From positions 311,881-375,880 of the forward strand of contig NMRA01000095.1 of NCBI GenBank assembly GCA_002633005.1: a stretch of DNA of 64,000 bases, given 5' to 3'. Below, piece by piece: positions 47,049 to 57,860 of the stretch (positions are counted from its first letter, which is position 1; every line of letters begins with the position of its first letter). Made by a program: the position numbers and the translations under genes. The notes beneath the pieces are model-generated. The model searched no databases. It saw nothing but the letters and a program-made list of their open reading frames with translations, and had not been told where the DNA came from. This DNA comes from Phoronis australis (Eukaryota; Phoronida; Phoronidae).

Positions 47049-48725
47049 CTATACCAACAATGACAACCTGTGGTGTGTCAGTTGCCTATTGAGATTGGGC
47101 TTGCACCAACTGATATGTAAAGCCTCACGAATTTTAAGCTCCTTTGTTGTTACTGCCTGGTCTATTATTGCAAAGTCATTGAAAGAGCACTGCTGATAAC
47201 AATGATTGGAGCTCTGCAGGTGAATATTTACATGTGAATTACTGTCAGAATTTAGATGTTCCTTGGTCCTGGTTTTCAAATGGCGAACAGTTTCGCCTAT
47301 ATAACTGGAGCCACATCCAGCACAGATAAATTTGTATACAACCTTGGACCGTAGACCCATAGAAATTTTGTCCTTAGGGTTAAATAAACTCGACAGTTTT
47401 AGAGACTTGAATGTTAATACAACTCTTAAGTTCACACAGTAATCATTCACCAATTTGTTGAGTTTTCGTTGAGCAATTTTGGCGTAAAACCCAACATAGG
47501 GTATTTTAAAGTACTTGTAGTTAGTTTTGTCTACAGGATGAACATCATCAGGGTTACGTTGGAGTCTTGCTTTCAGTACCCTATTGACTAATTCTAGGGG
47601 ATAGCCATTCTTTTGCAAATTCGTTGTAAGTTCTTTGATATTAGAATCAAATCTAGCCCAAGTGTTGTTAATGCGATATACCCTGTCTATTAGCGTCTTT
47701 ATGAGACCTACTTTATAAACAAAGGATGTGAAGCTATGAAAACAAGTGTACAGTCCTGTGTAGGTCTTCTTATGAAATACTGATGTTATCACTGAGGTAC
47801 CCTCACGCTCTACTAACACGTCCAGAAATGGCAAAATGTTATCGACCTCTAATTCTACACTGAATTTCAAGTTAGGATGCCTCGAGTTTAAATACACCAA
47901 AAATTCCTGGGCTGACTGCTGATTTTCAAATATACAAAACACATCATCTACATATCGTCGATAGAAATAGATGTGAGGACCAGTGTATGTCTCAATCCAT
48001 GTTTTCTCATGGTGACCTAAAAACATGCCAGCTAGTATGGGAGCCAAAGGTGAACCCATTGCTATACCATCAATTTGGTTAAAAACCTCCCCATTAAATA
48101 CAAAATGGGTTTTGCTGGTAGCAAATTTGAATAGCTCCATGAGTTCAGCTCGAGTAATCTTTACACTAGGATTGTTTTTCATTATATAGTCAGTAGCCAA
48201 AGATATACATTCGTCCACAGGTAGGTTAGTAAACAAACTCGCAATGTCAAAAGAAGCCATGAATCGATTCCTGAGAACTTGACCCCTAACCTCAGAAACA
48301 AAAGAGAATGTATCACCTGCTGTGTAGTCCTCATTTATATGTGGTTTGAGTAGCTTACATAGGTTCTTGGCAAGATTGTAATTGAAAGTATTCACAGATG
48401 ACACAATAGGTCTAAATGGAGGGATGGAATCCTCTGTCTGTTTGTGTATTTTTGGTAGGCCATATAGTCTACCTGGCTGTGAACCTTGTGGATACAAATA
48501 GCTGTACGTTTCAGTATCTAAACGACCATCATTCTTAATTTTGCGTAAAAACCTCTGCAGCTGTCCTTCTCTAGTTAGTGTAGGATCTGCTTTGACACGT
48601 CTGAACTTCGATACATCACTCAAAATTTCATTCAAAGAATTGACATAATCATTGCGATCTAAAACGACTACACCATTTCCCCGAAACATGTCAAGTTTTA
48701 AATCCGTTGTTGTTTTCGTGAACAT
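47049..48725 (-). CDS. Penelope reverse transcriptase-GIY-YIG endonuclease, N-terminally truncated
   Basis: 558 codons without a stop. Domains in order: residues 15-24 GNGVVVLDR (start of the conserved N-terminal region), 87-95 LYGLPKIHK, 159-169 FDIASLFTNLP (palm aspartate), 220-229 GIAMGSPLAP, and 257-263 RYVDDVF, the catalytic D-D pair. Then F-L-D-V at 300-303. After a linker, residues 463-478 VYKFICAGCGSSYIGET form the GIY-YIG core with the Cys pair seen in Penelope endonucleases. A downstream H490 and E534 fit its catalytic positions. Penelope proteins prime reverse transcription from cleaved or exposed DNA 3' ends. The first 14 codons (MFTKTTTDLKLDMF) are translated from inverted 3' UTR, so the apparent start is an artefact. 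A full-length protein would be considerably longer. Reverse transcriptase and endonuclease motifs look intact. Confidence 0.9.
   Translation of the reverse strand: MFTKTTTDLKLDMFRGNGVVVLDRNDYVNSLNEILSDVSKFRRVKADPTLTREGQLQRFLRKIKNDGRLDTETYSYLYPQGSQPGRLYGLPKIHKQTEDSIPPFRPIVSSVNTFNYNLAKNLCKLLKPHINEDYTAGDTFSFVSEVRGQVLRNRFMASFDIASLFTNLPVDECISLATDYIMKNNPSVKITRAELMELFKFATSKTHFVFNGEVFNQIDGIAMGSPLAPILAGMFLGHHEKTWIETYTGPHIYFYRRYVDDVFCIFENQQSAQEFLVYLNSRHPNLKFSVELEVDNILPFLDVLVEREGTSVITSVFHKKTYTGLYTCFHSFTSFVYKVGLIKTLIDRVYRINNTWARFDSNIKELTTNLQKNGYPLELVNRVLKARLQRNPDDVHPVDKTNYKYFKIPYVGFYAKIAQRKLNKLVNDYCVNLRVVLTFKSLKLSSLFNPKDKISMGLRSKVVYKFICAGCGSSYIGETVRHLKTRTKEHLNSDSNSHVNIHLQSSNHCYQQCSFNDFAIIDQAVTTKELKIREALHISWCKPNLNRQLTHHRLSLLV
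48681..48722. repeat. right arm of 42-bp perfect inverted repeat of the Penelope element
   Basis: An inverted copy of the element's 3' terminus, joined directly to the truncated reading frame at the codons preceding GNGVVVLDR. Confidence 0.93.
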
Positions 48726-49190
48726 ATGCTGTTACTATAAATTTGAATTGATTAGTCCGACTCCAACCAGTTTTCTTGGGAACCACTATCTGTCCCTTCT
48801 GCCAACTAGGACCAAGTCATGTACAATTATAGCAATGTTTTCAACACGCGGGTACTACGCACCACATGACACTCACTTTGTTCATTTTGTGTGTCATTCT
48901 AGTGTTCGATTGTTCAACAGTGTTCACAGTTTATCTGTTTGGATTCCCAAATGCGATATTGTGAGTCATGTTACGAAAAAAACATATGGACTGGTGTGGC
49001 TTGGCTTGCTTAAACACTTCTTTTTACCACTACACAAGAGAAGTGTTTCTTTCGGTAATCCGATGGCAGCAATATTAATGAAGAACGATAATGACGTCAT
49101 GGTCACCATGTTAGTAACAAGAACATTTAATAAACAATTATGATACTGCTTACGTACTAAAAGTTTCAAAAATATTTCACTGTTGCGTAC

Positions 49191-49319
49191 CTCAAGAATT
49201 TTCTTTATTTTTTTGACACGCTTAGGCTCCTCCATGTTATGGTCGCTCTCTTCCGTGTCATCGTCGCTCCAGTTTCCATCGTATTCCTCCCCACAGACAT
49301 CGTAAGCAGTTTTTCCTTC
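49191..49319 (-). CDS. PB1/SAMD3-like gene exon (EGKTAYDV exon)
   Basis: A 129-base symmetrical exon (phase 0-0) between acceptor gtattttacag and donor gtacgc. It reads EGKTAYDVCGEEYDGNWSDD, then DTEESDHNMEEPKRVKKIKK, then ILE. The opening EGKTAYDVC resembles the last helix of an ankyrin repeat but stands alone. The rest is an acidic patch followed by a basic K-rich run that could be a nuclear localisation signal. It is 34 bases from the single N at 49354. Confidence 0.75.
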
Positions 49320-49353
49320 CTGTAAAATACGCATTTTAATTCGCATCAAAATT

Positions 49354-49354
49354 N
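49354..49354. other. single-N contig join
   Basis: An isolated n inside the intron. I see no duplicated flank here, unlike 36039. Confidence 0.9.
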
Positions 49355-50031
49355 ACTTTTGGACGGATCTGATTACTGGAGTGCCTCCTGGTTACAATTT
49401 TAGATTTTTAGGTTTTTCTTTGTATTTTCAGAAAATTTGGAATATAGGCATCTGCTGGTGAAATGAATCAGATGCTATCCTCCCGTTTTCGGATGGAATT
49501 GAGATGCTTTGTGCCACCTATTGACCATTTTTGTTCTTTTCAAGTCTGCTTTTGGCGTCCACCCCTCGATCAACTAAACCATTATAAGGATGATTTTGAT
49601 AGTGTATTTTCATTTTTTCTGATTTCCTTTGTTTTTATGAAGTTCATCGACAGATTTTTATGAAATTTGGTAAATAGCTTTCTATTATAGAAGCTGTGGC
49701 ATGTTCCTGTTTTCAGATTGATTGGACGTTTTGTGCCATCTAGTGGCCATTTTATGAAACATAAGCAACCCCAGAAGCACACTGTTTGCGTGCATTCGTC
49801 GGGGCATTTCAACGCCCCGCGTTGCTCTTGTTGTTTTATGCAACATAAAAGATTTCATTAAACTCGCGCAGTTCCTTGTTTCTGATAGCCCCTCATGCAA
49901 ATGTCTAAAACTGTAAAAAGAAACATTCCTAACGGTGTGTTTTGAAGTGATCTAATGTGCATTGTGGTCGAAGTGGTAGTTTGATAAAAGATGAACCAAA
50001 ATAAGGTATGATAGCCACTACTTGATGTTTT

Positions 50032-50103
50032 TCATTAGCATAGCCACATATCACATCATTAGCATAGCCACATATCAAGTCATTAACATAGCCACATGTC
50101 ACA
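50032..50103. repeat. 24-bp minisatellite, three units
   Basis: Three near-identical 24-base units starting at 50032, 50056 and 50080, each with ttagcatagccacatatca or a close variant. A fourth unit lies at 53075-53098, on the other side of a 2.97-kb block of retroelement sequence. Confidence 0.9.
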
Positions 50104-50106
50104 TTT

Positions 50107-51332
50107 GGCAACGGAATTAAAACAGTCGAATTTAGGAATTCCTATCGGTGCTGATAATGTTTCATCTTTGTTTTATGCTGATGATATAGTGGTACTTGCC
50201 GAGAGCGATGAAAAATTTACAGGGTTTATTGAATATAGTTGATAAATGGTGCTCTGAATGGAGGCTAATTGTCAATCAGGAAAAAACTAATATTATTCAC
50301 TTCAGGTCCAAGCATGTCTCTCGTAGTTTATATCCATTTCGGTTGGGTCGACTAGACCTAGAATATGTACCCAAATATAAATTTTTAGGAATAATTTTAA
50401 ATGAACATTTGAAGTTTTCTGAAACTGCTAAAACTCTGTCCGAATCTGCTGAAAGAGCTTTGGGCGCTTTAATTAATAAATTTAAAAAGAATAAAAATAT
50501 GAGGTACAGAACATTCACTACATTATTCGATGCTTGTGTTGTGCCTGTTAGAGATTATTTTTGTAGGTGTCTGGTGGGGATGCTCTAGTCTACAGGATTA
50601 TGATGTCATTCAGAATAGAGCAGCGCGCTTTTTGGGCGTTCACAAATTCGCTCCTAATCATGCTGTTATAGATGACATGGGGTGGGAATTCCCCAGTGTT
50701 AGGCGGAAAATTGAGCTTTTGAGAATGTGGACTCGTATTATTAATTTCGAGGATGATAGACTAACATACCGAATATTTTGGTGGGACTACACTGCTTGTA
50801 CTAATAATTGGTCGTCTGAAGTTTTGAGCATTCTTGAAGAATTAGGGATTTCGGATTGTTTTCATAACTTACATTCAGTTAATCTGTCTCACTGTAAGAA
50901 TATTTTGCATGATTTGGCCTGTAATAGGTGGTTGTTTGAAAGCCGTTCGAAACCAAAGGTAAGAACCTATGTTTTGATGAAGAATGTCTTTAAAGTTGAG
51001 CCTTACGTGCTTTTAGACTAACTCGGCCTAGTAGGTCAATTCTTGCTCAAATTAGAACCCGAACCCTACAGCTATTGGTTGAGGTTGGGCATTTTTGTTC
51101 TCTAGAATTTGATGACAGAATTTGCTGTCTTTGTTACACTGGTCAGGTCGAAACTGAACTACATTTTCTGTTTGAGTGTCCGTCTTTCTTAGATGCCAGA
51201 AACACCTTTTACTGTCAAGTTGAGATTAAATATCCACGATTCCGTGCAGAAAGCTGTGAAAGTAAACTAATTACAATCATGCAAAAAGATGTTATCAGAA
51301 AAAACTTCAGGTTTCATCAAAAATATTTTTGA
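50107..51332 (+). pseudogene. LINE reverse transcriptase 3' part, three frameshifts
   Basis: It starts in mid reverse transcriptase, LGIPIGADNVSSLFYADDIV, with the catalytic Y-A-D-D box at about 50176. A one-base shift in an A run near 50210 is needed to continue NLQGLLNIVDKWCSEWRL, then KYKFLGIILNEHLKFSETA. A second shift near 50565 leads to DVIQNRAARFLGVHKFAPNH and DDMGWEFPSVRRKIELLRMW. A third near 51020 leads to TRPSRSILAQIRTRTLQLL and the terminal zinc knuckle CCLCYTG...ELHFLFECPSF. The order of blocks is that of a non-LTR retrotransposon. The 5' half is absent and the copy is dead. It is followed directly by a Penelope-like remnant on the same strand. Confidence 0.85.
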
Positions 51333-51469
51333 AGTAAGGAAAAATTATATTTATTTATGATCACTTTTATCTCGGCCTTCTCTTTCTGGTCCTCTTGCAA
51401 TGTGCGTACACTTGTCTTTTCTTTTTTGTATCACGTATCTTATAAAGTGACTTGTAAGCCTCGTGGAGG

Positions 51470-52733
51470 GCTGGGTGTTCCTAGTCTTTGTTCGCTCTCT
51501 TCTTGAACATGTACTTACCATGAATCATTTTACATTTAATAATAATCACTATCTCCAAATATTAGGCACAGCTATGGGAACTAGGGCTGCTCCTACTTTT
51601 GCCAACCTTTTTATGGGAAATCTTGAAAACAGCTCTGAAAAAACCCTTCTCTGGCTAAGATACATTGATGACATTTTTATGATCTGGACCCATGGCCCAC
51701 AAAAATTAGATGTATTTTAGAAAATATTAACAAATTTCACCCTACTATAAAGTTCTCTCATGACATTTCTCAAAATAAAGTCTCATTTTTAGATGTAACT
51801 GTCACCCTTAGTAATGATAAACTAGAAACTGACTTATTCTGTAAAGAAACTGACAAACACCAATATCTGTCATATCACTCGTGTCATCCCTTTCATTGTA
51901 AGAAAAGCCTTACATATAGCCTTGCCCTAAGAATTCGACGCATTTGTTCAGAAGAAACTTCCTTTAATAACCATTTAAAAGAACTCAAGTACAATCTAGT
52001 TCAACGTCATTTCCCCTTACATCTTATAAACAAACAGTTTGACTAAGTCCGTTCAATCACACGAAATGAATCTTTAAGAACTAAAACTAAAGGCAATACT
52101 ACTAATAGAATACCATTCATAACTATGTTCAATCCATGTTAAAACGGAATTAGCCACGTCTTCAGAAAACATCTTTCCACGCTGCATATTTCCCCTCAAA
52201 TGAAAAACCTATTTCCTCATCCACCTATAATTTCTTGGAGAAAATGTAAAAATCTAAAAAATTATTTAGTTAAAGCTAATATCGACAATATACACCAAAC
52301 TGACAAACCTATTGGCAACACACAATGTAACAAAACTAGGTGTAAAATATGTAACTTTATCAACGATAGCACTTTTTTCCAGTCTTCCCAAACCAATGAA
52401 AACTTTGAAATAAAACATTATTCTGATTGCACCACCAACAATATTATTTACCTTATAACTTGTGAAAAATATTCTATCCAATGCGTAGGACAAACTCAAC
52501 ATAATCTACAAACTCGGTTTCGTAATCATAGATTTAACATAATACATAAAAACATTTCTGATACTATGGGTAATCATTTCAATTCCAAAAACCATAATAT
52601 TCAAGATCTTTCTGTACAAATAATAGAAAAACTCCCAACACCCCAGTACCCTCACAGACTCAAAAGAGAACAATATTGGATAGACAAGCTCAATACAATA
52701 GAACCTCATGGATTCAACATAAAAACTTCTTAA
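51470..52733 (+). pseudogene. second Penelope-like element, truncated and interrupted
   Basis: Begins inside the reverse transcriptase: LLEHVLTMNHFTFNNNHYLQ, then GTAMGTRAAPTFANLFMG, then LRYIDDIFMIW with the catalytic D-D. A frameshift at about 51715 leads to ENINKFHPTIKFSHD and VSFLDVTVTL. In-frame stops fall after INKQFD (52043-52045) and after FNPC (52139-52141). From 52200 the frame is open for 177 codons to the end: CNKTRCKIC zinc site, NNIIYLITCEKYSIQCVGQT (GIY-YIG core with C in place of the second Y), TRFRNHR, and the late RLKREQYWIDKLNTI with the catalytic-type Glu. It is clearly a different lineage from the element at 46.9-48.7 kb. Confidence 0.88.
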
Positions 52734-53074
52734 AATATGTCATTGAATTTTTTACGCAAAAATGTATCATATTCATTACACCATATCTTATATGTCAATT
52801 GTCATATAGTGTTTGATTTTACTTTATTTCTGTTTCTGTTGACAAAGGAAGTTATTACATCCGAAAATTTCAGTTGATCCATTCTTGTTGTTTTACTTAC
52901 CTATTTATATTCTACATTTCGTGAAACAATAGTATCCTTGGGAAGATCTGGATCGCCTTATTTAGTTTCAGATTTATTTTCTACGTTATTTATAGTCTTT
53001 GTAACGTATTCATTGTTTAAATTCATTTGAACACATGTCACTATAATAAAAAAATTCTTACTTACTTATTCACA

Positions 53075-53098
53075 CCATTAGCATAGCCACATATCACA
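53075..53098. repeat. isolated fourth unit of the 24-bp minisatellite
   Basis: One unit matching those at 50032-50103, with a c for t at its first base. It marks the far side of the composite insertion. Confidence 0.85.
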
Positions 53099-53533
53099 TC
53101 AAGTTAAGATCAGAAACTTCAAGAGCAAACCAAGTTTTTACTGGCTGAAGTAATCGCTTAAAAACACGCACAGCAAATTCTTAAAAGCCATTCATTTTGG
53201 TTTGTGTTTTTAGAGTATGTCTCAACACCAGGTGCTATGAAGTTTCACAATTTTGACACGTGTTTAACCTGTCCTGTGGCTGAATGAAATTCAGTGATTG
53301 GTCATTGAGGCTTACTTCATCTAATGTAGTTAGAAATATGTTTTGATTTGACATTACCTAATTAGCACTATATAAGACTTTGAATATACCTGGTTGCAGT
53401 GTATAATGACGTCATTCTCCACTACATAGTTGATGATGAAAGAAGATTCATTGCAATAGGTTTTGGCTTATCTTTTTTGTAATTTTACTGCCATACATAG
53501 GTTCTACCGAAAGTGAAGGTTAATAGCATTCAC

Positions 53534-53656
53534 CTTGTACCCTGGAAAAGCAACAACTTTCTGCATGCATATTGATTCTTCACTTCCTTGTTTTTTCGAT
53601 CCAGTGACTCGCTTGGTCTGTACATTCTGTCTGTATGTGTGGTCAGTCTGTAATAC
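53534..53656 (-). CDS. PB1/SAMD3-like gene exon
   Basis: 123 bases, phase 0-0, acceptor ctcattttacag, donor gtgaat. It reads VLQTDHTYRQNVQTKRVTGS, then KKQGSEESICMQKVVAFPGY and K. It joins the 49191 exon in frame. Polar and basic. No domain is recognised in it alone. Confidence 0.65.
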
Positions 53657-54550
53657 CTGTAAAATGAGTTCCAGATTTAGTGATTGGGGAAAGAAGTTAC
53701 ACCAGCAAACAATCATGATGCTGTTTTACGTTTGAATCTCGCTTCAACAACAAGATTGTACTACTGTGTCATCATCTACTTCCCCTTAAAGGTATGGCAA
53801 AATGTCACAAATACTTGTATGATCTTGAATTGTTGTATTTACTGAACGTTACTCAGATGTCTGAGGATTCAATACCTTTTTGCTTTCGCTTGGTTGGGTC
53901 TTGATGGTACTCTAGTACTTCTGAACCCACTTAATTTTATCTTAGAACTGACTTCCGGTGCCCATCGTCTTCAGATTTGACTGAGGTTGTCTGAAAGAAA
54001 GGAATACACATAGTAGTAACAGTTTAGTTTTTTTACAGAAGTGGTAAATTTGCTGTTTTGCGTAACATTGGGTTATGATTAACTGTCAGACAAAGTAGAA
54101 AAATTTGTCCTACAGCGTACGCATTCGATGCATGTGTGTAACTTCTTTTGGGTTCTGACAGCTGGCGTAGTTCAACTTGAAAACAGGGATATCTTTAATT
54201 AGCAGTCTTGGACTGGGGCACTTATGCAAACCTGTATGGCTGCAATCACGGGGCCACTAGCAACACAATTCAGTACATAACTACTCATAGCCCAAAAATG
54301 CACCGACAATGTAGGAAACCCCAATCATAACAAAATAGTGTGCACAGTTTCTTGGTACCAATAAAACAAAATGAAAGCTCACTAAATTTAATAGACACAC
54401 ACACTTGCAAGTCATAATCTGGATCAGGAGAGAAAGTGAATACCGTGAGTTTTGGACATTGAAACTGAGTACAGAACTAACTAGTTGTGATGAAATCTTT
54501 GATTTGATTTTTAAAACTACTAATGAATAATGGCATGTATTCCAACTCAC

Positions 54551-54729
54551 CATCACCGAGTTCATATAGGCCAAATTTCCGAGTGCTCTTAACAGCTGTG
54601 TAGCTGGTTGACGTCTCCACTTCAAAATCGTTTACTAGGTTTAGTGATGCCTCGTACTTTTCTACAAAGCAATGGAAATCACCCCATTTGTTTTGAAATA
54701 CTTCACCCGCTCTTTTTTGTGGAGACACT
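54551..54729 (-). CDS. PB1/SAMD3-like gene second coding exon
   Basis: Acceptor catttgtcag, donor gtgagt. It completes the codon begun by exon 55634-55653 (AG+A, Arg) and reads VSPQKRAGEVFQNKWGDFHC, then FVEKYEASLNLVNDFEVETS, then TSYTAVKSTRKFGLYELGD plus one base. The W-x-x-F...Y...F pattern recalls the short N-terminal module of ZSWIM/FAR1-like proteins, but this is only an impression. It leaves phase 1 whereas the next firm exon (53534) enters in phase 0, so one exon of length 2 mod 3 between them is still unidentified. Confidence 0.65.
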
Positions 54730-55633
54730 CTGACAAATGCTCATATTATTTTAGCTTAATTGTATAAGAAAATGAATTTTTTTGAATGGATGTAAAGAAC
54801 TCGATCTAAGTGAAAATAAGGTCATATCGCGTTTTAGTCGTGATAGATCGACCTGAAAGAGCTCTCATCATTTTCGGGTGGGTGAAAATTCCTGAAAAAA
54901 CCCAAACCTTTTTTTGGTGGGTAGCACGCGATTTCACGCTTGTATCCATTACCTGATGGCGTTAAGTTCCATCCCCAGAACAGGCGTAATTACCATATTT
55001 ATTGCTCCTACAGCCCAAATGGGTAACAAACTATTGAAATCGCTGATAAAAGCGTGTCAAGTTTGTAGTCCTTGTATAACCCTTGATTCTATCACGAACA
55101 TTTCGCGTTGTGGTTTTATTCAAAATAGTTTCAAATTTCTTTTTAATATTAAATCTCTTTGTATACATGCATGTAAAATAACTTATTGTGTATGAAAATG
55201 ATTTATTTATATTCGTTATCATATGTCATTGTAATCTTAACATCAATTTATTAATGTCATTGATTTGTGTGCATAATTTTGTATAGATTACTTTGTATTT
55301 GTTTAGCCCAGATACAATGCCTCTTGGGTACTTATTGTACTGACTATTTCATAATAAACATTTAAAGAACTCCTTTTCTCAGTTTCATCACCACATCCTA
55401 CTGTACAAATAAATCTTAAAGTACAGCTGATCGAATTTTGGAAGCCGCGCACTTTTGTCTTTCGTATCTTCTTTATAAAAGAGTGTGTAGGAATCCTGCT
55501 GCCTGGTTCCTTGCGTGCCACTAGATGGTAGGCAGCACTCGTGCTGGCTAGGCGCCTTGGTAACCAGCGAGGGAATCCTCGCACTCCAAAAGTAGAATCG
55601 TGACTTACGACAACAGGTGTCACTGCTGCATAC

Positions 55634-55653
55634 CTGGATTGGCTAGTTGACAT
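55634..55653 (-). CDS. PB1/SAMD3-like gene first coding exon (ATG)
   Basis: An ATG at 55653 in the context ggacaATGt opens six codons (MSTSQS) and two bases before the donor gtatgc. The two-base carry is exactly what exon 54551-54729 needs. The surrounding open frame continues across the donor but codes nothing recognisable. The transcription start would lie above 55660. Confidence 0.5.
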
Positions 55654-55759
55654 TGTCCTGCATTCCGAGACTCTCGTAAGCTGAGCTAACCTGATAATAG
55701 GTGTCGTTAATTTCGAATTTAAAAGAGCTTTGGAGAATAGACAAAACACCGTTTGTTTG

Positions 55760-57800
55760 TTGTTTTCTTATTATTCTGCACATTGTAAACTATTCTAAGT
55801 ATACATTTAATGTATATTGTTTAAAAACAGTCAGCATGAAGACAAGTGTAGAGTGTGTAAAATAAGGTTTGCATCGGTAGTGTCGCTTTTACTAAGAGCG
55901 AAGTATACATGTACGTACACGGAGAGTCTAATTAATGCATAGATTGTCATCGTTGCCAATTAACGGATCAACGTGAAATGAGACCGTCCTGGATTCACAG
56001 CGACACTCGAATCACCTCTTATTTTTCAAGCACAATGCATTAATATCCTCGTTTTGGCACAGTAAAGTTCCACATGTTCTGTGTTGTAGTCATTAACAAT
56101 TTTTTCTGAGATGCATTGCTCTACTTGTCCTTCCACTTCCTACAAAGTATCACTATTGTGTTGTGGGCTACAGTTCCAACTGGAGAGAGTTAGATGTTTT
56201 TACAAATATGTGTAGATGCTTGATATTTGGTTTCCGACATCAATCAAAGACAACTTGAAGATAATGCGGAGCAAGTGCAGAAAGCAAGATCGTTGGGTTA
56301 ATTCTGAACTGAACAAAACCTCTCTTTTTCAACTTACCTTTTCTATTCTGCTACTTTTAAACAGTTGAAATCTGGAATATTTCCTCGACATACACCTAAA
56401 CGGTTTTCGACATAGGCCTGTGGAAAAATGTGCCTGACATCCCAAAACGAGGCCAATGAAAATGATCGTGGCGCTTTCCCACCTTATTGCTGTCCGGGAC
56501 GGCCCTATTACAAGTGTATTCTATGACAATTACTGTGTAGAGAAGACCAACATGTGAACTTGTTGCCAGGGCCAACCCTTGTTGCTAAGTTGTTCGACGT
56601 TTGACGTCGTTTTTATGACCAATTCATGAGCCGTCTAATCTCTATTATGAGAGCAGCTACAACATTCAATGCCTATAATTTTTCGATTTCCACGTGGTTT
56701 CGTAATTCAAAACATAGATTGTATTTGTAAATAATGAAGTGAGTCTGAGATGTTAATTGTTATAATTCAAAGGAAATGAATGGCCTACTTCAATATGCAG
56801 CTGCCACGCTCATGTGGAACGTCTCTTATAAGGATACAAAATCCTGTTTTGATGACTTCAAAGAATCCTCGTTCTGTCACCTGCTAAGGCATCATTGGCG
56901 TCAATTTTGCAAGCCAAAGACAGTAATCAACAACAAACGCATCCTCCCTGTCTGAATTTGGATATTACGGTCCTTGATGGGTAGTGCTTCCCACAGCTGC
57001 CGTGTACTTCGCCAAATGTGTAAGTCACGCTTGCCCGTTTAGCAGACTTTGAAAGGAGTTTTCAAATTTTCTTCCAACCTTGCGAGGGTTGTCGAGGGTT
57101 ACAGATCTTTATATTGTTTCAGAGAATTGGGTGGGGCGTCGTTTTTAATATCTGTTAATAGGCCAACACCGGGTTTGGTATCCTTTTACGAGTGAGAGTC
57201 ACTGAAAAATACGTTGATATTGCTTCAAAACATTCAATGAAGATAATATGTTTTTTCCAAGAAGTCCAACACAAAAAGGGCAAAAAATGAACGCTAGCCC
57301 AGACGACAAAATGGTCTGTAAATTGATTAGGCAATTTTGTCGCAATTTCAAATTCATGTTTCTCATTTTTAGAAGCTAATTTTGCAAACTACTTTCCAAA
57401 ACGAGGGCTTAGAATGAACGAACACTCCTCTGTAACAGTTTTACGCGAGTTTGCCATTTTTTGCCGGTAGTTTGAGAAATTGCTTGCGCTCGTTTCGTAT
57501 AACTCGATCTAACGAGCGTAAGGTAACAGTATCGAGCCAAAACACACTAAGCGGCATTTTCCTCCCAGCGGGGAACTTCGTGTTTCTTTTTAGCAGCAAC
57601 TTCAAAAATCTTTTTCCTCCGAAAACAATTACTTAATTGTGTGTTGAGAAATTCTAGGGGTATTATATGCCATTTAAAAGTTTCGCATACTCTCGCTAGA
57701 CTGTATATTCGAAATCGTTTCCAGACCTAGTTGTGTTTTGATTCTCCCAGGCACGAATTACCGGTTGCATAGGTCGGGGAGGTCGTTGCATCAAGTGACG
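55760..57800. other. intergenic between divergent genes, no supported feature
   Basis: Separates the minus-strand PB1 gene from the plus-strand secreted-protein exon, so it should hold both promoters. No clear TATA or CpG-rich core was seen. Confidence 0.4.
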
Positions 57801-57860
57801 TTTTTTCTCACTCAAGCGCGAACACTCTAGGACATACTGCGGAGTTTCTGCAAAACAGCC

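Larger units (their letters stand above)
46885..48744 (-). mobile_element. Penelope-like retroelement (5'-truncated, with TSD)
   Basis: The element occupies about 46897-48732 and is flanked by the direct repeat tactataaattt at 46885-46896 and 48733-48744, a likely target-site duplication. On the minus strand it has an intact ORF for a Penelope reverse transcriptase fused to a GIY-YIG endonuclease, then a 3' UTR with a hammerhead-like fold. Its last 42 bases reappear inverted at its 5' end (46896-46937 against 48681-48722, perfect). The N-terminal third of a normal element is missing and replaced by that inverted piece. It sits in an intron of the PB1 gene, in the gene's own orientation. Confidence 0.88.

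Noticed and set aside
53941-54000. Candidate for the missing PB1-gene exon after acceptor cctttctttcag
   Set aside because: In the required phase it meets a TGA at once. Using an inner acceptor restores the frame but then needs a poor donor (gttcta). Left unassigned.
55303-55749. 148-codon minus-strand open frame taken as a whole gene
   Set aside because: Only its ATG-MSTSQS segment up to the gtatgc donor makes sense, as the first coding exon of the PB1 gene. The rest is 5' leader or intron read-through with no recognisable content.
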